NCBI GenBank assembly: GCA_033557465.1
Contig: CM066032.1
Span: forward strand, 60,610,955 to 60,674,954
Source of the DNA: Ichthyophis bannanicus
Lineage: Eukaryota; Chordata; Amphibia; Gymnophiona; Ichthyophiidae
Length of the DNA: 64,000 nucleotides
Direction of reading: 5' to 3'
Of this stretch, positions 30,909 through 41,080 are shown piece after piece. The translations under genes and the position numbers were made by a program. Below the pieces are notes generated by a model. That model was not told the DNA's origin. It did no database searches and saw only the letters and a program-made list of their open reading frames with translations. How positions within the stretch are numbered: the stretch's first letter is position 1; each line of letters begins with the position of its first letter.

Positions 30909-32226
30909 TACTAGAAGCCCCCAAAAGGTTTTACCTAGAAACCCCAAAGTGCGTCAATAGACGCATCATCACGACGACTGCGTTTAGCATGAAATGCAGA
31001 TGTGAATTAATGTGAAGTTACTTATTTATTTAATACGTGCAGTATGTGATGTCATTACATAACGTCATCATGTGTTTGTTTATAATTTCGGAGTAAAACT
31101 GTAAACAGTGATTGATTTAAAACTGAAATTTACTCTGTTACACAGGTATGTACAATGTCGTGACTTTCGAACACGCCCTAGAACAGGCCGACACTCCAGA
31201 ACTTTTAGCATATCGCTTCCTCCCTGAAATTTTATTCATTGTTTTTCTACGATTCTATTTACAGAATGCCGAGACCTTGTAAGAAGACAGCAGTGCCTAG
31301 ATGTGCTGGTGCAAAATCAGTTGATCTGTTGCCAGCTGCGGCTACCGCTTCGATGCAGAAAACGAGAGAACCGCGTCCACAGCGCATGACAGCAGCACAA
31401 GCACTTGTCAAGCTGCAAGATATTTTGGAAATTGACAGTGGCTCTGATTCGACTGAATCAGATTCAAACGTTGACCTACATGTTACAGGTTGTGCAGGCG
31501 TAGAGGATTTGACTGGTTCAGACTACAGCAGAAACACTGATGAATGTGATGTTGATGCTCATTATCCAATAATCGCTGAAAACAGGAGCAGGATCACAGG
31601 GTCAACAGTGGTAGCAAAAGATGGGACTGAATGGAAGATCATGTCACAAGGTGAAAGCAGTGGCAGATTGCAGGCCCAAAATGTATTCACTGCTAAAAGT
31701 GGGGTTACTGCATATTGTCGTAAAGTTGAAACACCAGTGGATGCATTTAGACTGATTGTTGACCCCGGTTTTGTGAGTCACATCAGGAGTTGCACTGTGG
31801 AGTATGCCCGTTTATTAGACCCATCATGGGTCCAGTTTGCGGACAGTGTCTGTCGGCAATCTGCGCCAGTTGCGCATAGACTCTATATGTACAATAGCAA
31901 ACCGTACATGCTTATCCTGTTCATTCATTAACTGACATGGACTTTGCAGTTACTTTTAAATTTAGTTAACACTGTTCTTATGTTAGTCGTTGTAAGAAAA
32001 CTTGTGAAACCACTCAATTTTCTTGGTTGCGTCAATTGACGTACTTTGGGGCTTCTAAGTATAAATTCATTTTCCCGTTAGGTGGTGCATCTGTCATTAA
32101 TTTTCGATGCACATATTTGAACATCTTGACCTCGCTAACAAAGTCATGGAACATAACTGACATGGTTCTAATAGTGGTGCTGGTATACAACTTCGAAGAT
32201 GCATTTGCACTTTGGGGCTTCTGGTG
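30909..32226 (+). mobile_element. piggyBac-type transposon at TTAA, internally deleted
   Basis: Flanked by TTAA at 30905-30908 and 32227-32230, the piggyBac target. Ends read inward: TACTAGAAGCCCCCAAAAGG and CACCAGAAGCCCCAAAGTGC, an imperfect inverted repeat. Just inside, AACCCCAAAGTGCGTCAATA at 30940 and its mirror TTGACGTACTTTGGGGCTTC at 32036 form a second inverted pair. The single long frame encodes the N-terminal third of a transposase. At 1,318 bp it is too short for a full element. Confidence 0.85.
31266..31931 (+). CDS. Truncated piggyBac-like transposase
   Basis: ATG at 31266 (MPRPCKKTAVPRCAGA), 221 residues. The first 60 are basic; residues about 66-105 are acidic and Ser/Asp-rich (IDSGSDSTESDSNVDL), as in the leader of many piggyBac transposases. 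Then DGTEWKIMSQGESSGRLQAQ, NVFTAKSGVTAYCRKVETPV and DAFRLIVDPGFVSHIRSCTV resemble the start of the DDE_Tnp_1_7 domain. The frame ends at IH-stop soon after VCRQSAPVAHRLY; the three catalytic Asp blocks and the C-terminal Cys-rich finger are absent. An upstream in-frame TTG extension (to 31239) is less likely as a start; TTCTATTTACAG just before the ATG looks like a splice acceptor. Confidence 0.75.
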   Translation: MPRPCKKTAVPRCAGAKSVDLLPAAATASMQKTREPRPQRMTAAQALVKLQDILEIDSGSDSTESDSNVDLHVTGCAGVEDLTGSDYSRNTDECDVDAHYPIIAENRSRITGSTVVAKDGTEWKIMSQGESSGRLQAQNVFTAKSGVTAYCRKVETPVDAFRLIVDPGFVSHIRSCTVEYARLLDPSWVQFADSVCRQSAPVAHRLYMYNSKPYMLILFIH

Positions 32227-32271
32227 TTAAAGTAGACAAAGCGATGGGACCGGATGGGATACACCCTAGAA

Positions 32272-32465
32272 TAGGAGTGGGCAATTCCGGTCCTGGAGGG
32301 CCGCAGACCAGTCAGGTTTTCATGATGTCCCTAATGAATATTCATGAACCTATTTCCATACAATGGAAGGCAGTGGATGCAAATAGATCTCATGAATATT
32401 CATTAGGGACATCATGAAAACCTGACTGGTCTGCGGCCCTCCAGGACCGGAATTGCCCACCCCTG
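32272..32465. mobile_element. Palindromic hAT MITE in CR1
   Basis: Perfect 8-bp duplication CCCTAGAA at 32264-32271 and 32466-32473. The 194-bp insert is a near-perfect inverted repeat: both arms run about 75 bp from (T/C)AGGRGTGGGCAATTCCGG through CTGGAGGGCCGCAGACCAGT to TAATGAATATTCATGA, leaving a 40-bp centre. Confidence 0.9.
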
Positions 32466-32473
32466 CCCTAGAA

Positions 32474-33800
32474 TATTGAGGGAACTTGGGGATGTTCTAG
32501 CAGCTCCACTGACTGACCTTTTCAATGCCTCGTTGGAGTCGGGAGTGGTGCCAAAGGACTGGAGAGAGGCTCATGTGGTCCCTTTACACAAAAGCGGAAG
32601 TAAAGATGTGGTTGAAAACTACAGACTGGTTAGTTTAACCTCGGTGATGAGTAAATTATTGGAAGCGCTGCTGAAAGAGAAAATAGTGAGGTTTCTGGAG
32701 TTCAGCGGATTACAGGATCCGAGGCAGCATGGATTCACCAGAGGCAGGTCTTGTCAGACAAATCTGATTGATTTATTCGACTGGGTGACCAGGGAGTTGG
32801 ACCGAGGAAAAGCCCTAGATGTGGTATATTTAGATTTCAGTAAAGTCTTTGACACCGTTCCACACAGGCGACTTATAAACAAACTAAACACCCTAGGGAC
32901 TGACCCTAAAGTTACTACTTGGGTAAGAAACTAGTTGAGTGAGAAGCAACAATGGGTTCAGGTAAATGGAGCCCACTCTGAGGAGAAGGAGGTTACCAGT
33001 GGAGTGCCGCAAGGATCTGTCCTTGTTCCGATTCTTTTTATTGCAGAAGAGCTGCAATAGAGTAGATACTCAGGAAGGGGTAGATAACATGAGGAGGGAT
33101 CTAGCTAAGCTTGAAGAATGGTCTAGAATTTGGCAGCTGGGATTTAATGTTAAAAAATGTAAGGTCATGCATTTGGGCTGCAGCAATCCAAGGGAGCAAT
33201 GTAGTATAGGGGGTGAAGTACTTTTGTCCACTAAAGAAGAGCGGGACCTAGGCGTGGTTGTGTCTGATGATCTTAAAGTAGCTAAACAGGTAGAAAAGGT
33301 GACGGCAAAAGCTAGAAGGATGCTTGGGTGCATACGGAGAGGAATGGCTAGCAGAAAAAGGGAGGTGATAGTGCCCCTGTATAAGTCTTTGGTGCGACCT
33401 CATTTGGAGTATAGTGTGCAATTCTGGAGACCGCACCTTTAAAAGGATGTGAACAGGATGGAGTTGGTGCAGAGGGTGGCTACTAAAATGGTTAGTGGTC
33501 TTCATTATAAAGCATATGAGGTCAGACTTAAGGATCTTAATATGTACACCTTAGAGGAAAGGCGGGATAGAGGTGATATGATTGAGGCGTTTAAAGACCT
33601 CCATGGTATAAATGCACAGGGGGAGAGCCTCTTTCGATTGAAAGCAAGTTCTGCTACGAGGGGACATGGGATGAGGGTGAAAGGGGATAGACTCAGGAGT
33701 GATATGCAGATATATTTCTTTACGGAAAGAGTGGTGGATCTGTGGAATAGTCTCCCAGTGGAGGTGGTAGAGATGAGGGCAGTATCTGAATTAAAATAAG
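32474..33800 (+). pseudogene. CR1 reverse transcriptase lacking the FADD box
   Basis: Frame 1 (32476-32934) has ENYRLVSLTSVMSKLLEALL, FTRGRSCQTNLIDLFDWVTR and YLDFSKVFDTVPHRRLINKL, ending in a stop. VTSGVPQGSVLVPILF follows in another frame, then at about 33043 the sequence jumps to CNRVDTQEGVDNMRRDLAKL, omitting the 15-20 residues that should contain FADDTK. The tail (SLVRPHLEYSVQFWRPHL, stop, TERVVDLWNSLPVEVVEM) is otherwise clear. Confidence 0.85.
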
Positions 33801-33925
33801 CATGGGACAAACACAGAGGATCTCTAAAGGAAAAAGGGGACTGTTGTAGTGGTTGATATGGAAGGACAGACTAGTTAGGCCATGTGGTCTTTTTCTGTCG
33901 TCATGTTTCTATATTTCTATGATTA

Positions 33926-34958
33926 TACAATTAGGCAGAGAGAAAGTTTCCTTATCCATTTTTAAATTGACCTCACGTTCTGGGAATAAGTTTTAAGGAG
34001 ACGTCTATTTTTAGGTGCCAACAACATGCCTAAACGTCAGTATTTCAGTCATTTATGTGCATAAATGGCTTCTTTTAAAATACTAACTAGCATATTCGTA
34101 AAGGTACGTGCATTGCTTGCATCATGCCTACTCTCACTGGGTAGTTTGGGCGGAGCATGCATGTTGATTATAGAACACTGTCACTTCCGTGCATACTTGC
34201 ATAAAAGTAGGCGTGGCCATTTACACCAGTGTAGGGGCAATCTACGCAATTGCGTCTTAATTTCAAATGCATTCTCTGTCCCTTACACTGGTATTTTATG
34301 TCGTCAAGTAGGCATGTTCTTGACTTAAAAAATTAGGTGTAATACAGGCAGATGGAAACAGGCATTAAACAAGCACGACCGCCCCAGCACTGTCCGGTTA
34401 GTACAGGGGTAATCTGTGGGCAGGGCGGTGGCTGGCTAGCGTGATTTGCAGCAGGCTCTTATCCGGATTGCAACTTAGGCCATTTTTTCGTGCCATCTGG
34501 AACTTGCAGCCTATGTTGCAATCTGGACAATCACACGAGAAGGTAAAGTCCCAGACTTTCTCCTTCATGAATTACACATCTGGGCTTGCCCAGTTCTACT
34601 CTCCACTCCAGATGTGGAAACTGCTCCCCCCATCCATGAGCATAAAGGATAATACCCTCTCAGTGCATGTCGGTAGTAACGGTGCAGTCAGATATTCCGC
34701 TTTCTCTACCTCTGCTCTATCTAGGAAGTGAGCGGCACCGGCCCTCTATGGCATCCATTCTCTGCAGGTATGGAGGATGCACAGAGATCTTCCCTTCAGC
34801 CTCCCACCTTAGCCTGAATCCTTATTGCTGGCACTGTCCCTAACTCAAGGACAGACAGCAGTGGCTGGACTGCATAGGGACAAACAATGCTGGAGAGTCA
34901 GAACTTCTGGCTACAGCCCTCAAGGGGAGATTTGGTGCTGTGGGTTGGCAGAACTTAC
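33926..34958. other. Intron sequence, possible old MITE near 34020-34330
   Basis: 34040-34330 has words such as TACGTGCATTGCTTGCATCA and CGTGCATACTTGCATAAAAG that also appear, altered, at 43490-43640, suggesting one old repeat family. 34340-34950 shows nothing recognisable. Confidence 0.35.
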
Positions 34959-35029
34959 CCGTCTAGCTCGGCGGTTTCGATGTACACCAGGCTGTGGGGC
35001 TCACTGCTGGACAATAACAGCAGATCTGC
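34959..35029 (-). CDS. ATP8B: ATP8B flippase exon: actuator domain, first half of DGET
   Basis: Twenty-three codons plus two bases, acceptor CTCTTTAG, donor GTAAGT. The peptide starts ADLLLLSSSEPHSLVYIETA and ends ELD plus a split Gly. The catalytic DGET loop that dephosphorylates the aspartyl intermediate is divided between this exon (Asp and part of Gly) and the next (Glu, Thr). The intron that follows is 6.2 kb and holds the nested CR1 at 29.4-33.9 kb. Confidence 0.95.
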
Positions 35030-35147
35030 CTAAAGAGAAAGGAAACTGTGAATACCATGCAACGTGCCCTTCTCAGCACAGCACACCCTCTTAGCAGATT
35101 TTATGCCTCCTGACCTTTCATACACAGAGATTCCCCATACCCCATAC

Positions 35148-35267
35148 CCCGCGCATCTTTCTGGGAAGCTGACAAGTACCCGTGACCTGGTTGGCCACTG
35201 CTGAAAACAGGATACTGGGCTTGATGGACCTTGCTCTGACTCAGTATGGCATTTCTTATGTTCTTAC
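35148..35267 (+). mobile_element. CR1 3' terminus fragment
   Basis: ACCTGGTTGGCCACTGCTGA, AACAGGATACTGGGCTTGAT and GGCATTTCTTATGTTCTTA: the last 120 bp of the same CR1 subfamily as 61968-64000. It lies in the 516-bp intron of the flippase gene. Confidence 0.85.
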
Positions 35268-35545
35268 CCCAGATCCCAAAGGGAAATTTTTGGCCAGTCA
35301 TGGAATGTGAGCTCTCATCTCAAAGCATTCTGGGATTTGTTAGAAGTCCCAGTCAGTAGGAAAGAAAGAGGACTCTAGTATCGTCATTTCTCTAATGGAG
35401 GTGTAGACAGTAGACAGTCAGCTTTCCATGGGATGGCGAAATGCACGCAGACGTATTATCACCGTGTGAAGCCGTCGGCTGGGCTCTTCGCTGCTGCTGT
35501 TTCCACAGAACACAGATTACGCCCAGAAGCAAAAGGGACACTTAC

Positions 35546-35618
35546 CGTCACAAAATTGTTGTTTTCTAGCTTTATGATGTCACCCACTTGGACATTCATC
35601 CATTTTTCATTTGTAAAC
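35546..35618 (-). CDS. ATP8B: ATP8B flippase exon: actuator domain (VGDIIKLENN)
   Basis: Seventy-three nucleotides, phase 1 entry, donor GTAAGT. After one completing base the 24 codons read FTNEKWMNVQVGDIIKLENN then NFVT. The KWMNVxVGDIIKLENN block is a hallmark of ATP8B2/4/5 actuator domains. The acceptor is short (GCTCTTACAG) because the 3' tail of an antisense-strand SINE ends about ten bases upstream of the exon; see findings. Only 516 bp separate this exon from the next. Confidence 0.95.
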
Positions 35619-35628
35619 CTGTAAGAGC

Positions 35629-35855
35629 ATTATTTATTTAACAGGTTTTATCATTTCAGTCAAAGCAGTTAATGTTGTAACTTAAACTTGGTAATGTACA
35701 TTAAACAGGGACATTGATAACTTGGAATGTTCAGAGGCAAGGGGGGTTAAGTGACTTGCCCAAGGCCACAAGGAGTGCTAGTGGGAATTGAACGCTGGTC
35801 TCTTGGTTCCCAAGTCAGTGCTCTAACCATTAGGCTGCTCCTCCACTCCCTAGTC
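35629..35855 (-). mobile_element. tRNA-derived SINE abutting a splice acceptor
   Basis: Read on the minus strand: GGAGTGGAGGAGCAGCCTAA (A box), GCGTTCAATTCCC (B box), CCTTGTGGCCTTGGGCAAGT, AACATTCCAAGTTATCAATG, then GTTAAATAAATAAT. It matches 54217-54455 along its whole length. Its 3' end is directly followed by GCTCTTACAG, the acceptor of the flippase exon 35546-35618. Confidence 0.88.
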
Positions 35856-36189
35856 CATGCTCATTGCTTGCAAGCCAGAGCAGGGTAAGAAGCTAGCCCC
35901 TCCCGTCAACAGTGGCAAACATCTCCCACACCTACCAACGGTGAGATGCACATCACAGTACGTTTATAGTAGAGAAGACAAACATTTACAGGTAGGGAGA
36001 AAGTTCTACACCACCTAAAAATGCCCCATGGAAGTCTTTGCGAAAGGGGACAGGGCTCGAGTCACTAAAATCAGTAAAATCGCATCCAGTCGGAGGCCAG
36101 AGATTAGCATATCCCCAAGTCCTCCATGCAGGTAACTGAGAGGTTAGAGGCATTAAGTGCATCTTTTTGTGGGCTTCTGACTGGATAAA

Positions 36190-36480
36190 GCTCTTTACTT
36201 ATTTATTTATACATACCGACTTATCAAGATTTCAAGGCGGTTTACAAGGAACAACCAGAACTTAGCTTTACAAGGAACAATGTGAGATTAACTTAACTAA
36301 ACTAGATTAAATTAAGTTACATGCATGCATGGAGTGGAACGTTAATACTGGAACAGTAGCTACATAATAACTTAACTAGAAAACAACTTAGCAATCATAG
36401 GTAGCGTTGGAGTAATGGTTTTAATCTGTGGAGAGGGCGGGGAGACGGGGAAGGGAGAGGGTGGGTGGTGGGTGTGGGTG
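36190..36480 (-). repeat. Antisense LINE 3' tail
   Basis: TTATTTATTTATACATACCG, CAAGATTTCAAGGCGGTTTA and a long AT-rich body with ACTTAACTA repeats. It corresponds to a reverse-complemented AAACCGCCTTGAAATC...TAAATAAA tail. A G-rich stretch at 36425-36490 follows. Confidence 0.6.
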
Positions 36481-36964
36481 GGAGGTGTGCGGGTTTGCGT
36501 GATTAGGTGGCCTATGAAGCACAGCAAGGACTGGAACAAGAAGTCCAATTAAAATCCGGTGGCCCTCATAGAGCCTTGCAAGACTTCCCATGGAAAGTGG
36601 AAGCTGCTAGCTGAGTCATCAGTTTCCAGAACTTTCCGCTGGTATGCTCTCGTTTAGGGGAAAATGGTTAAGAGGCACCTCTGACTGTTGGGACAACCAA
36701 AAACATGCAGATTAACCTTGTTCTTAGATCAGAAGCACTTTTGGGAACATGTCTTGTGCATTGCCCAGGACTGGATTCGAGAACCACTGCCAAGATGCAC
36801 AATCCTAATCTTCCAGGGTCATGAACAGGTCTGCTGGGTCAGATATCCATAATAAATATCCACCAGGCAGATCTACACAAGTTTGATCTGAGAAGCAGGT
36901 TCATTTGAATGACCTGATAACCAGCGAACCCAACCTGTTTGCAGCCCTCGAGGACAAGGATTGT

Positions 36965-37265
36965 GCACCTGTAGGTTAGCGTGACAGGCTGGGAATCAAG
37001 AGATCTACATGCAAGTCCCGGATCTCTTACTGACACTCACTGTGACCTTCAGTAAGGTCTCTCTCTCTCTCGGATTCAGGTATCAGCTGATATAATAAGC
37101 TCTTCAGGGCAGGGACTTAGTATCTCTGTATTTTGCTGCTCAGTGCCCGGATTCAGGGTAGCAGTATAAATGCTACTGAAAACTCGATCTACACTTTTCC
37201 ATACCCTGTGACACATCATGACCTAAATGTAACTCACCTTGAAATGATACTGAACAGGTGCAATA
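36965..37265 (+). mobile_element. Old tRNA-derived SINE
   Basis: Head-like GGTTAGCGTGACAGGCTGGG and ATGCAAGTCCC (weak B box), then CTCTTACTGACACTCACTGT and a tail with TGTAACTCACCTTGAAATGA, the tail type of 13628-13855. It is strongly diverged. Confidence 0.4.
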
Positions 37266-37304
37266 TCTGAGCCACGGCCCCACTGAACTCAAACTTCTTG
37301 AAAA

Positions 37305-37605
37305 CAAAAGGCCCAAAATTCAAAGCGCGTTTAGTGCCACAGGGCCACCACTCGGCACCGCGATGCTAACCGGTGAGCACTGGGGCATTGCGGGCCGGCA
37401 CCAGGAGATAACCGGCACCGGTGGTATTGAGCTGCTACCCAGTTATTCCTCGGCGGCTAAAGTTCGGCACAGAAAAGGCCGTCCTAACTTTCACCACCGC
37501 TGCCCGGTTAGCTTTCCCGGCACTGACTATCTGGATTAAGAGTTCAGCAGCAACAGCTAGTCACCGTAATTGCGCTGCCACTGCTGAATATCGGGCCCAC
37601 AGGCA
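37305..37605. mobile_element. GGCCC-ended MITE
   Basis: Starts GGCCCAAAATTCAAAGCGCG and ends with the mirror CTGAATATCGGGCC. The interior is full of CCGGTTAGC / GCTAACCGG words. A related copy lies at 42297-42557. The superfamily is unknown. Confidence 0.5.
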
Positions 37606-37738
37606 ATATACAATAATTACATATCCCCCAGGGGTCCCAATAATGCCTGTGTCAAATGCAACCTTAGCATTACGGTTCTACAGGTCTCCGTCCATTCTGG
37701 TGAAATTCCACCACGGCATGGGACAGACTGGCACTTAC

Positions 37739-37800
37739 CCTCCCTTGGTCAGCACCTGCACCCTGCGGTTGTTCACCTGGTTGTCACTTTTGTGCCGGTA
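37739..37800 (-). CDS. ATP8B: ATP8B flippase exon: start of the actuator domain
   Basis: Sixty-two nucleotides: 20 codons plus two bases, with acceptor CTCTTCCAG and donor GTAAGT. The peptide YRHKSDNQVNNRRVQVLTKG carries the RHKSDNQVNNR signature that follows helix 2 in ATP8B2/4-type flippases. The split Gly codon is completed by the first base of the next exon. The following intron is only 2.1 kb and ends beside a SINE. Confidence 0.95.
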
Positions 37801-38635
37801 CTGGAAGAGAGAAGGGGACGTTTCATTACCTGCAGTACTGCAGTTCGATACTCCAGTGAGCAGAGGGTGAGGGTTTCAGTATTGTACTGTGATTTAGGAG
37901 AAGCCCTGGACTGTACTGAAGACTCCCCACTGTCACTGGCCCTCTGTGTCACCTTGGGACAAGTCTGTTTATCTCATTGCACCTCAGTTCTAACTCTGGT
38001 TCTTTCACAAACTTTCTATCTAGCAAAAGTATTTTTCTTTGCTCAGCTTCTCTTAGATAACATATTTAAAATAAAAACACACAAACATGCAGCCACATCA
38101 TTAAGTTTTGAACATATTTTCCTGGAGGAAAGGTTACCCATATTTTCGACTTATTTTCAAATGCCACAAATAAGAAACGGAGAGCTGAAACTCAGTATTG
38201 TTCACAAAATGTATCCATTCTACGGAGGCCCAGCAAATACTAGCTCGAATCTGTGGGTTGCACTTGGAGGCCACACTTAGGCTCATTGTAGCCCTGGGGT
38301 AACGCCGCTCAGTCCAGTTCAAGACATGCTCCTAGAGAGGACATTTTTTTTTTTAAAGATTTCTAGTTTATTAAATTCCAATAAAGATTACAGCTGATGC
38401 AATTAAAAAAAAAGAAAACCATTCCTCCTATATAAACTGAAATTAAATGAAAGAAAATGAGAGCAGCAAAGATGTAAACAAGAATGATCTTCGCAAATTT
38501 AGAAAATGCTAAACGGCTCCATGCCAGATCAAAAAAATAAAATTAAACCCACTTTCCAAAAACAGTGTGGAATCAGAACTTTATGATTGTCCAAAAACTG
38601 AATTAACTGCTCTGGCTTAAAACACAAATACGCTC
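37801..38635. other. Intron; A-rich tract and MIR-like piece
   Basis: 37905-37990 contains CTCTGTGTCACCTTGGGACA and AGTCTGTTTATCTCATTGCA, wording of tRNA-SINE cores. 38341-38620 is an A-rich tract beginning with a T-run, possibly an antisense retroposed sequence. No coding signal. Confidence 0.35.
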
Positions 38636-39240
38636 TATGGGGGCTACTTGTGCCTTCCCTGCCATATCTAACCTCCCCGCCGGATGTGCAGGGAAGTTAG
38701 ACAGAGGCGGAGAAGGGGCGGAGTCTGGGCAGGCAGTGGGCAGTCGCCGGCCCTGGAAGTACAGGGCCAATTCTAATCTCGGTCCTGTACACCCAGGGCC
38801 AGCGTCTTGTACGGGGAATAACTTCCCCGTACGTCCAGGATCTGTGGCCCCGGCATGGATGGGGCAGAGGGGCCCGAAGACATTCCCCACAGCCCGACCC
38901 TGGCCTTAGGAGGCCAGATCAGGGGTCAGGCTGTGGGGAATGCAGCGTTGGAGTATGGCAGCCAGCATTGCGGCTCTTCAATGGAACCGCGGTGCCATGG
39001 CAACATGACACCATTGCGCCATGGCTCCATTGAAGAGCCTTGACTGAGTTAGCCGGGAAGGTTCTCTACATGCAGGCCGGGCTGAATCGTAATCCCGGCC
39101 TACACATACAGGACTGTTTGCAATTCTGTTCCCGCAGGGCTGGATGTGCCCCGCGGGATCAGAATCACGATCCACTCTGTACGGCCGGCTCAGACTGGAC
39201 ATACAGAGAGGATCTATATCTGGGACAGAATGAGCCTGTA
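38636..39240. repeat. Hairpin-rich repeat, copy 1
   Basis: Shares ordered words with 43600-44245: CATACAGGGCC/TACAGGGCCAA, GGGGAATAACTTCCCC, CATTCCCCACAGCCCGACCC, CCTGATCAGGG, GCCATGG, CCCGCGGGATC. Internal inverted repeats include 38881-38942 (CATTCCCCACAGCC to GGCTGTGGGGAATG) and about 38970-39042 (GGCTCTTCAATGGA to TCCATTGAAGAGCC). Confidence 0.6.
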
Positions 39241-39499
39241 AGTGATTAGCGTTACATTTACAAGGATGGAACAAATTGAACTGGGCTCCAATATCTATAA
39301 GCCTAGATTTTTAATCCCAAAAATCCTCTGTCTGTGATTTTGCATTTCCCAAGTCATGTCCGGAAAAATCTTAATTGTTGTCGAAGAAATTTCTTATGAC
39401 ATTTAGTAACAAATATTTTAAATAACCAATCTTGGTCAGAATTTAAAAGGAAAGTAACTAACAAGGTAGCAAACTCAAAATTATTAGGATTCAAGGTAA

Positions 39500-40375
39500 C
39501 AGAAATGTTTGGGTCATACATTTTGAGGGACTGGTAAGAGGAAAATAAATTAAGCTTGAATCTAGGGAAAACTGAGGTTTTATGGGTGAGGAAGGCTAGG
39601 ATACCAAATGATACCAACTTTGTTCAACTTATGGGACAGAAAGTTGAGATATTGTTTAAGATGCATACTTTGGACATTATTATAGATTCTAATTTGACTC
39701 AAATCATATGTACAACATATACAAAATAAGTCATGGTATAAGCTGAAGTTGGTGAGGCAATTGCGATCAGTGTTAAGGCCACAAGATTTTCGAATGGTGG
39801 TCCAGTCAACAGTCCTAAGTCATCTGCACTATTGCAATTTGATAATCTTGTGAATGCCTAAGCTGTTGTTACATAAATTATAATGGATTCAAAATATTTA
39901 TGCAAAGTTCATTACAAATCGTAGTTATAAGGAGTTACTCCTATATTGGTAATCCTTCATTGGTTGCCAATAGAAGCACGAGTTTTGTTTAAAGTGTTAT
40001 GTTTGGCTTTTAAAATTATTCATAATATTGATTCTGTTTATTTATCAAATAGGTCGATGCTCTATTCTTTGGCTAGATCTTTACGTTCTGTGACTCATTG
40101 CACATCGGTATTTCACTCAGCCTCAGCGTTTCGGCAGAAGAGGTTTAGAGATAGATGTTTTTCTGGTGCAGTACCAAAATTCTGGAATGAGTTTTAGTGA
40201 TTAGAGATCTTGTGGGTTATGTCCAATTTTGAAAAGCTTTAGACATGGCGTGGAGGAAATTTTTAAACTGTACTTGATTGAATTGTTTTCTTATTATTGT
40301 AATCCGCTTTGTATGTCTGTGGTTGTAAAAGCGGAATATAAGCAATATTATCAAAATAAATTATTAATTTAAATT
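39500..40375 (+). mobile_element. L2-group LINE fragment
   Basis: Broken frames give IIDSNLT, SHLHYCNLIILW, LHWLPIEARVLFKVLCLAFK, LARSLRSVTHCTSVFHSAS and CFSGAVPKFWNEF: the end of an L2-clade ORF. The 3' UTR contains TAATCCGCTTTGTATGTC and GCGGAATATAAGCAATATTA, ending with AATAAATTATTAATTTAAAT. Confidence 0.75.
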
Positions 40376-40899
40376 TATAGAATTTTTCAGTTCAGAGTCC
40401 TTAGTTCCTATTTTTAGATTGACCTGAAATTAAAACTAAAGGTAGCAAAGCCTCCCTTCTTGAGCTCAAAAACATATCCTTCGGAGTAATTGTAGAAAGT
40501 TTAAGAATGTTAAGGATTCTGATGTTCCTACATTCCAGTCACACCTTGCCAAGGAACCCCAGGGAATGGGTCACCAAGAATTGCCATTGACTCGACAGCA
40601 AACAACATTTCAAAGAGTTCTCAACATTCTCTATCTTGCGAGCAAGGGTTGCCTCAGCTCTTAATAATTTAGGACTAGTCTCTTCAGGAGAAGCCACAGA
40701 AGATTCTATAGCGGATGTCGTTGCTTTAAATTTAATTATAGATTGTTCACATGACTGGACTTGTTTCTCATATTTAACGACCACATTATGTTGCAGCTCC
40801 AGGACTGTTACTCCGGCTTCCCTCTTTCTGGCTGATCTCCTTCTTGACTATACTGTAACCCTCCACGTACATTCTCGTTCATGCAGCAAGATTTGTTAG

Positions 40900-41080
40900 T
40901 TGTTTCTATATATTCAACAATTCATCTGGAATGCGCGCATTGGTCTTGTTTTAGTGCCGCTGTCTCTTTGCCATGGAATGATATGCCTGTAGACATCCGG
41001 CTGGAATCTTCTCATGAGAGCTTTAGGACTTCTCTGAAGACCCTTTATTTTTCATTGGCTTTCCCTCAGGCTTGATGTTC
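40900..41080 (+). mobile_element. LINE ORF C-terminus fragment
   Basis: The frame reads CFSAAVSLPWNDMPVDIRLE then SSHESFRTSLKTLYFSLAF, the A...WN.LP...R....FR..LKT.LF pattern of L2-group C-termini. Its family is distinct from the preceding copy. Confidence 0.55.

Larger units (their letters stand above)
29395..33925 (+). mobile_element. Long CR1 LINE carrying three nested insertions
   Basis: Endonuclease starts near 29410 (NIWKAVCMNARSMGNMI, VAVTETWFTENHDWDI, RRGGGAALYVEK), resumes after an insertion at 29802 and runs to about 30655. A linker continues to 30904, is cut by a piggyBac-type element, and resumes at 32231 with KVDKAMGPDGIHPRI, then is cut again by a hAT MITE. RT follows (32474-33060: HGFTRGRSCQTNLIDLFDWV, VVYLDFSKVFDTVPHRRLIN, TSGVPQGSVL), then the C-terminal domain, and the end near 33925 is TCATGTTTCTATATTTCTAT. 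The FADD catalytic box is deleted near 33040. Without insertions the element is about 2.9 kb. Confidence 0.9.

Noticed and set aside
37421..38280. 149- and 162-residue plus-strand frames across a flippase exon
   Set aside because: They cross exon 37739-37800 in antisense and consist of MITE and intron sequence.
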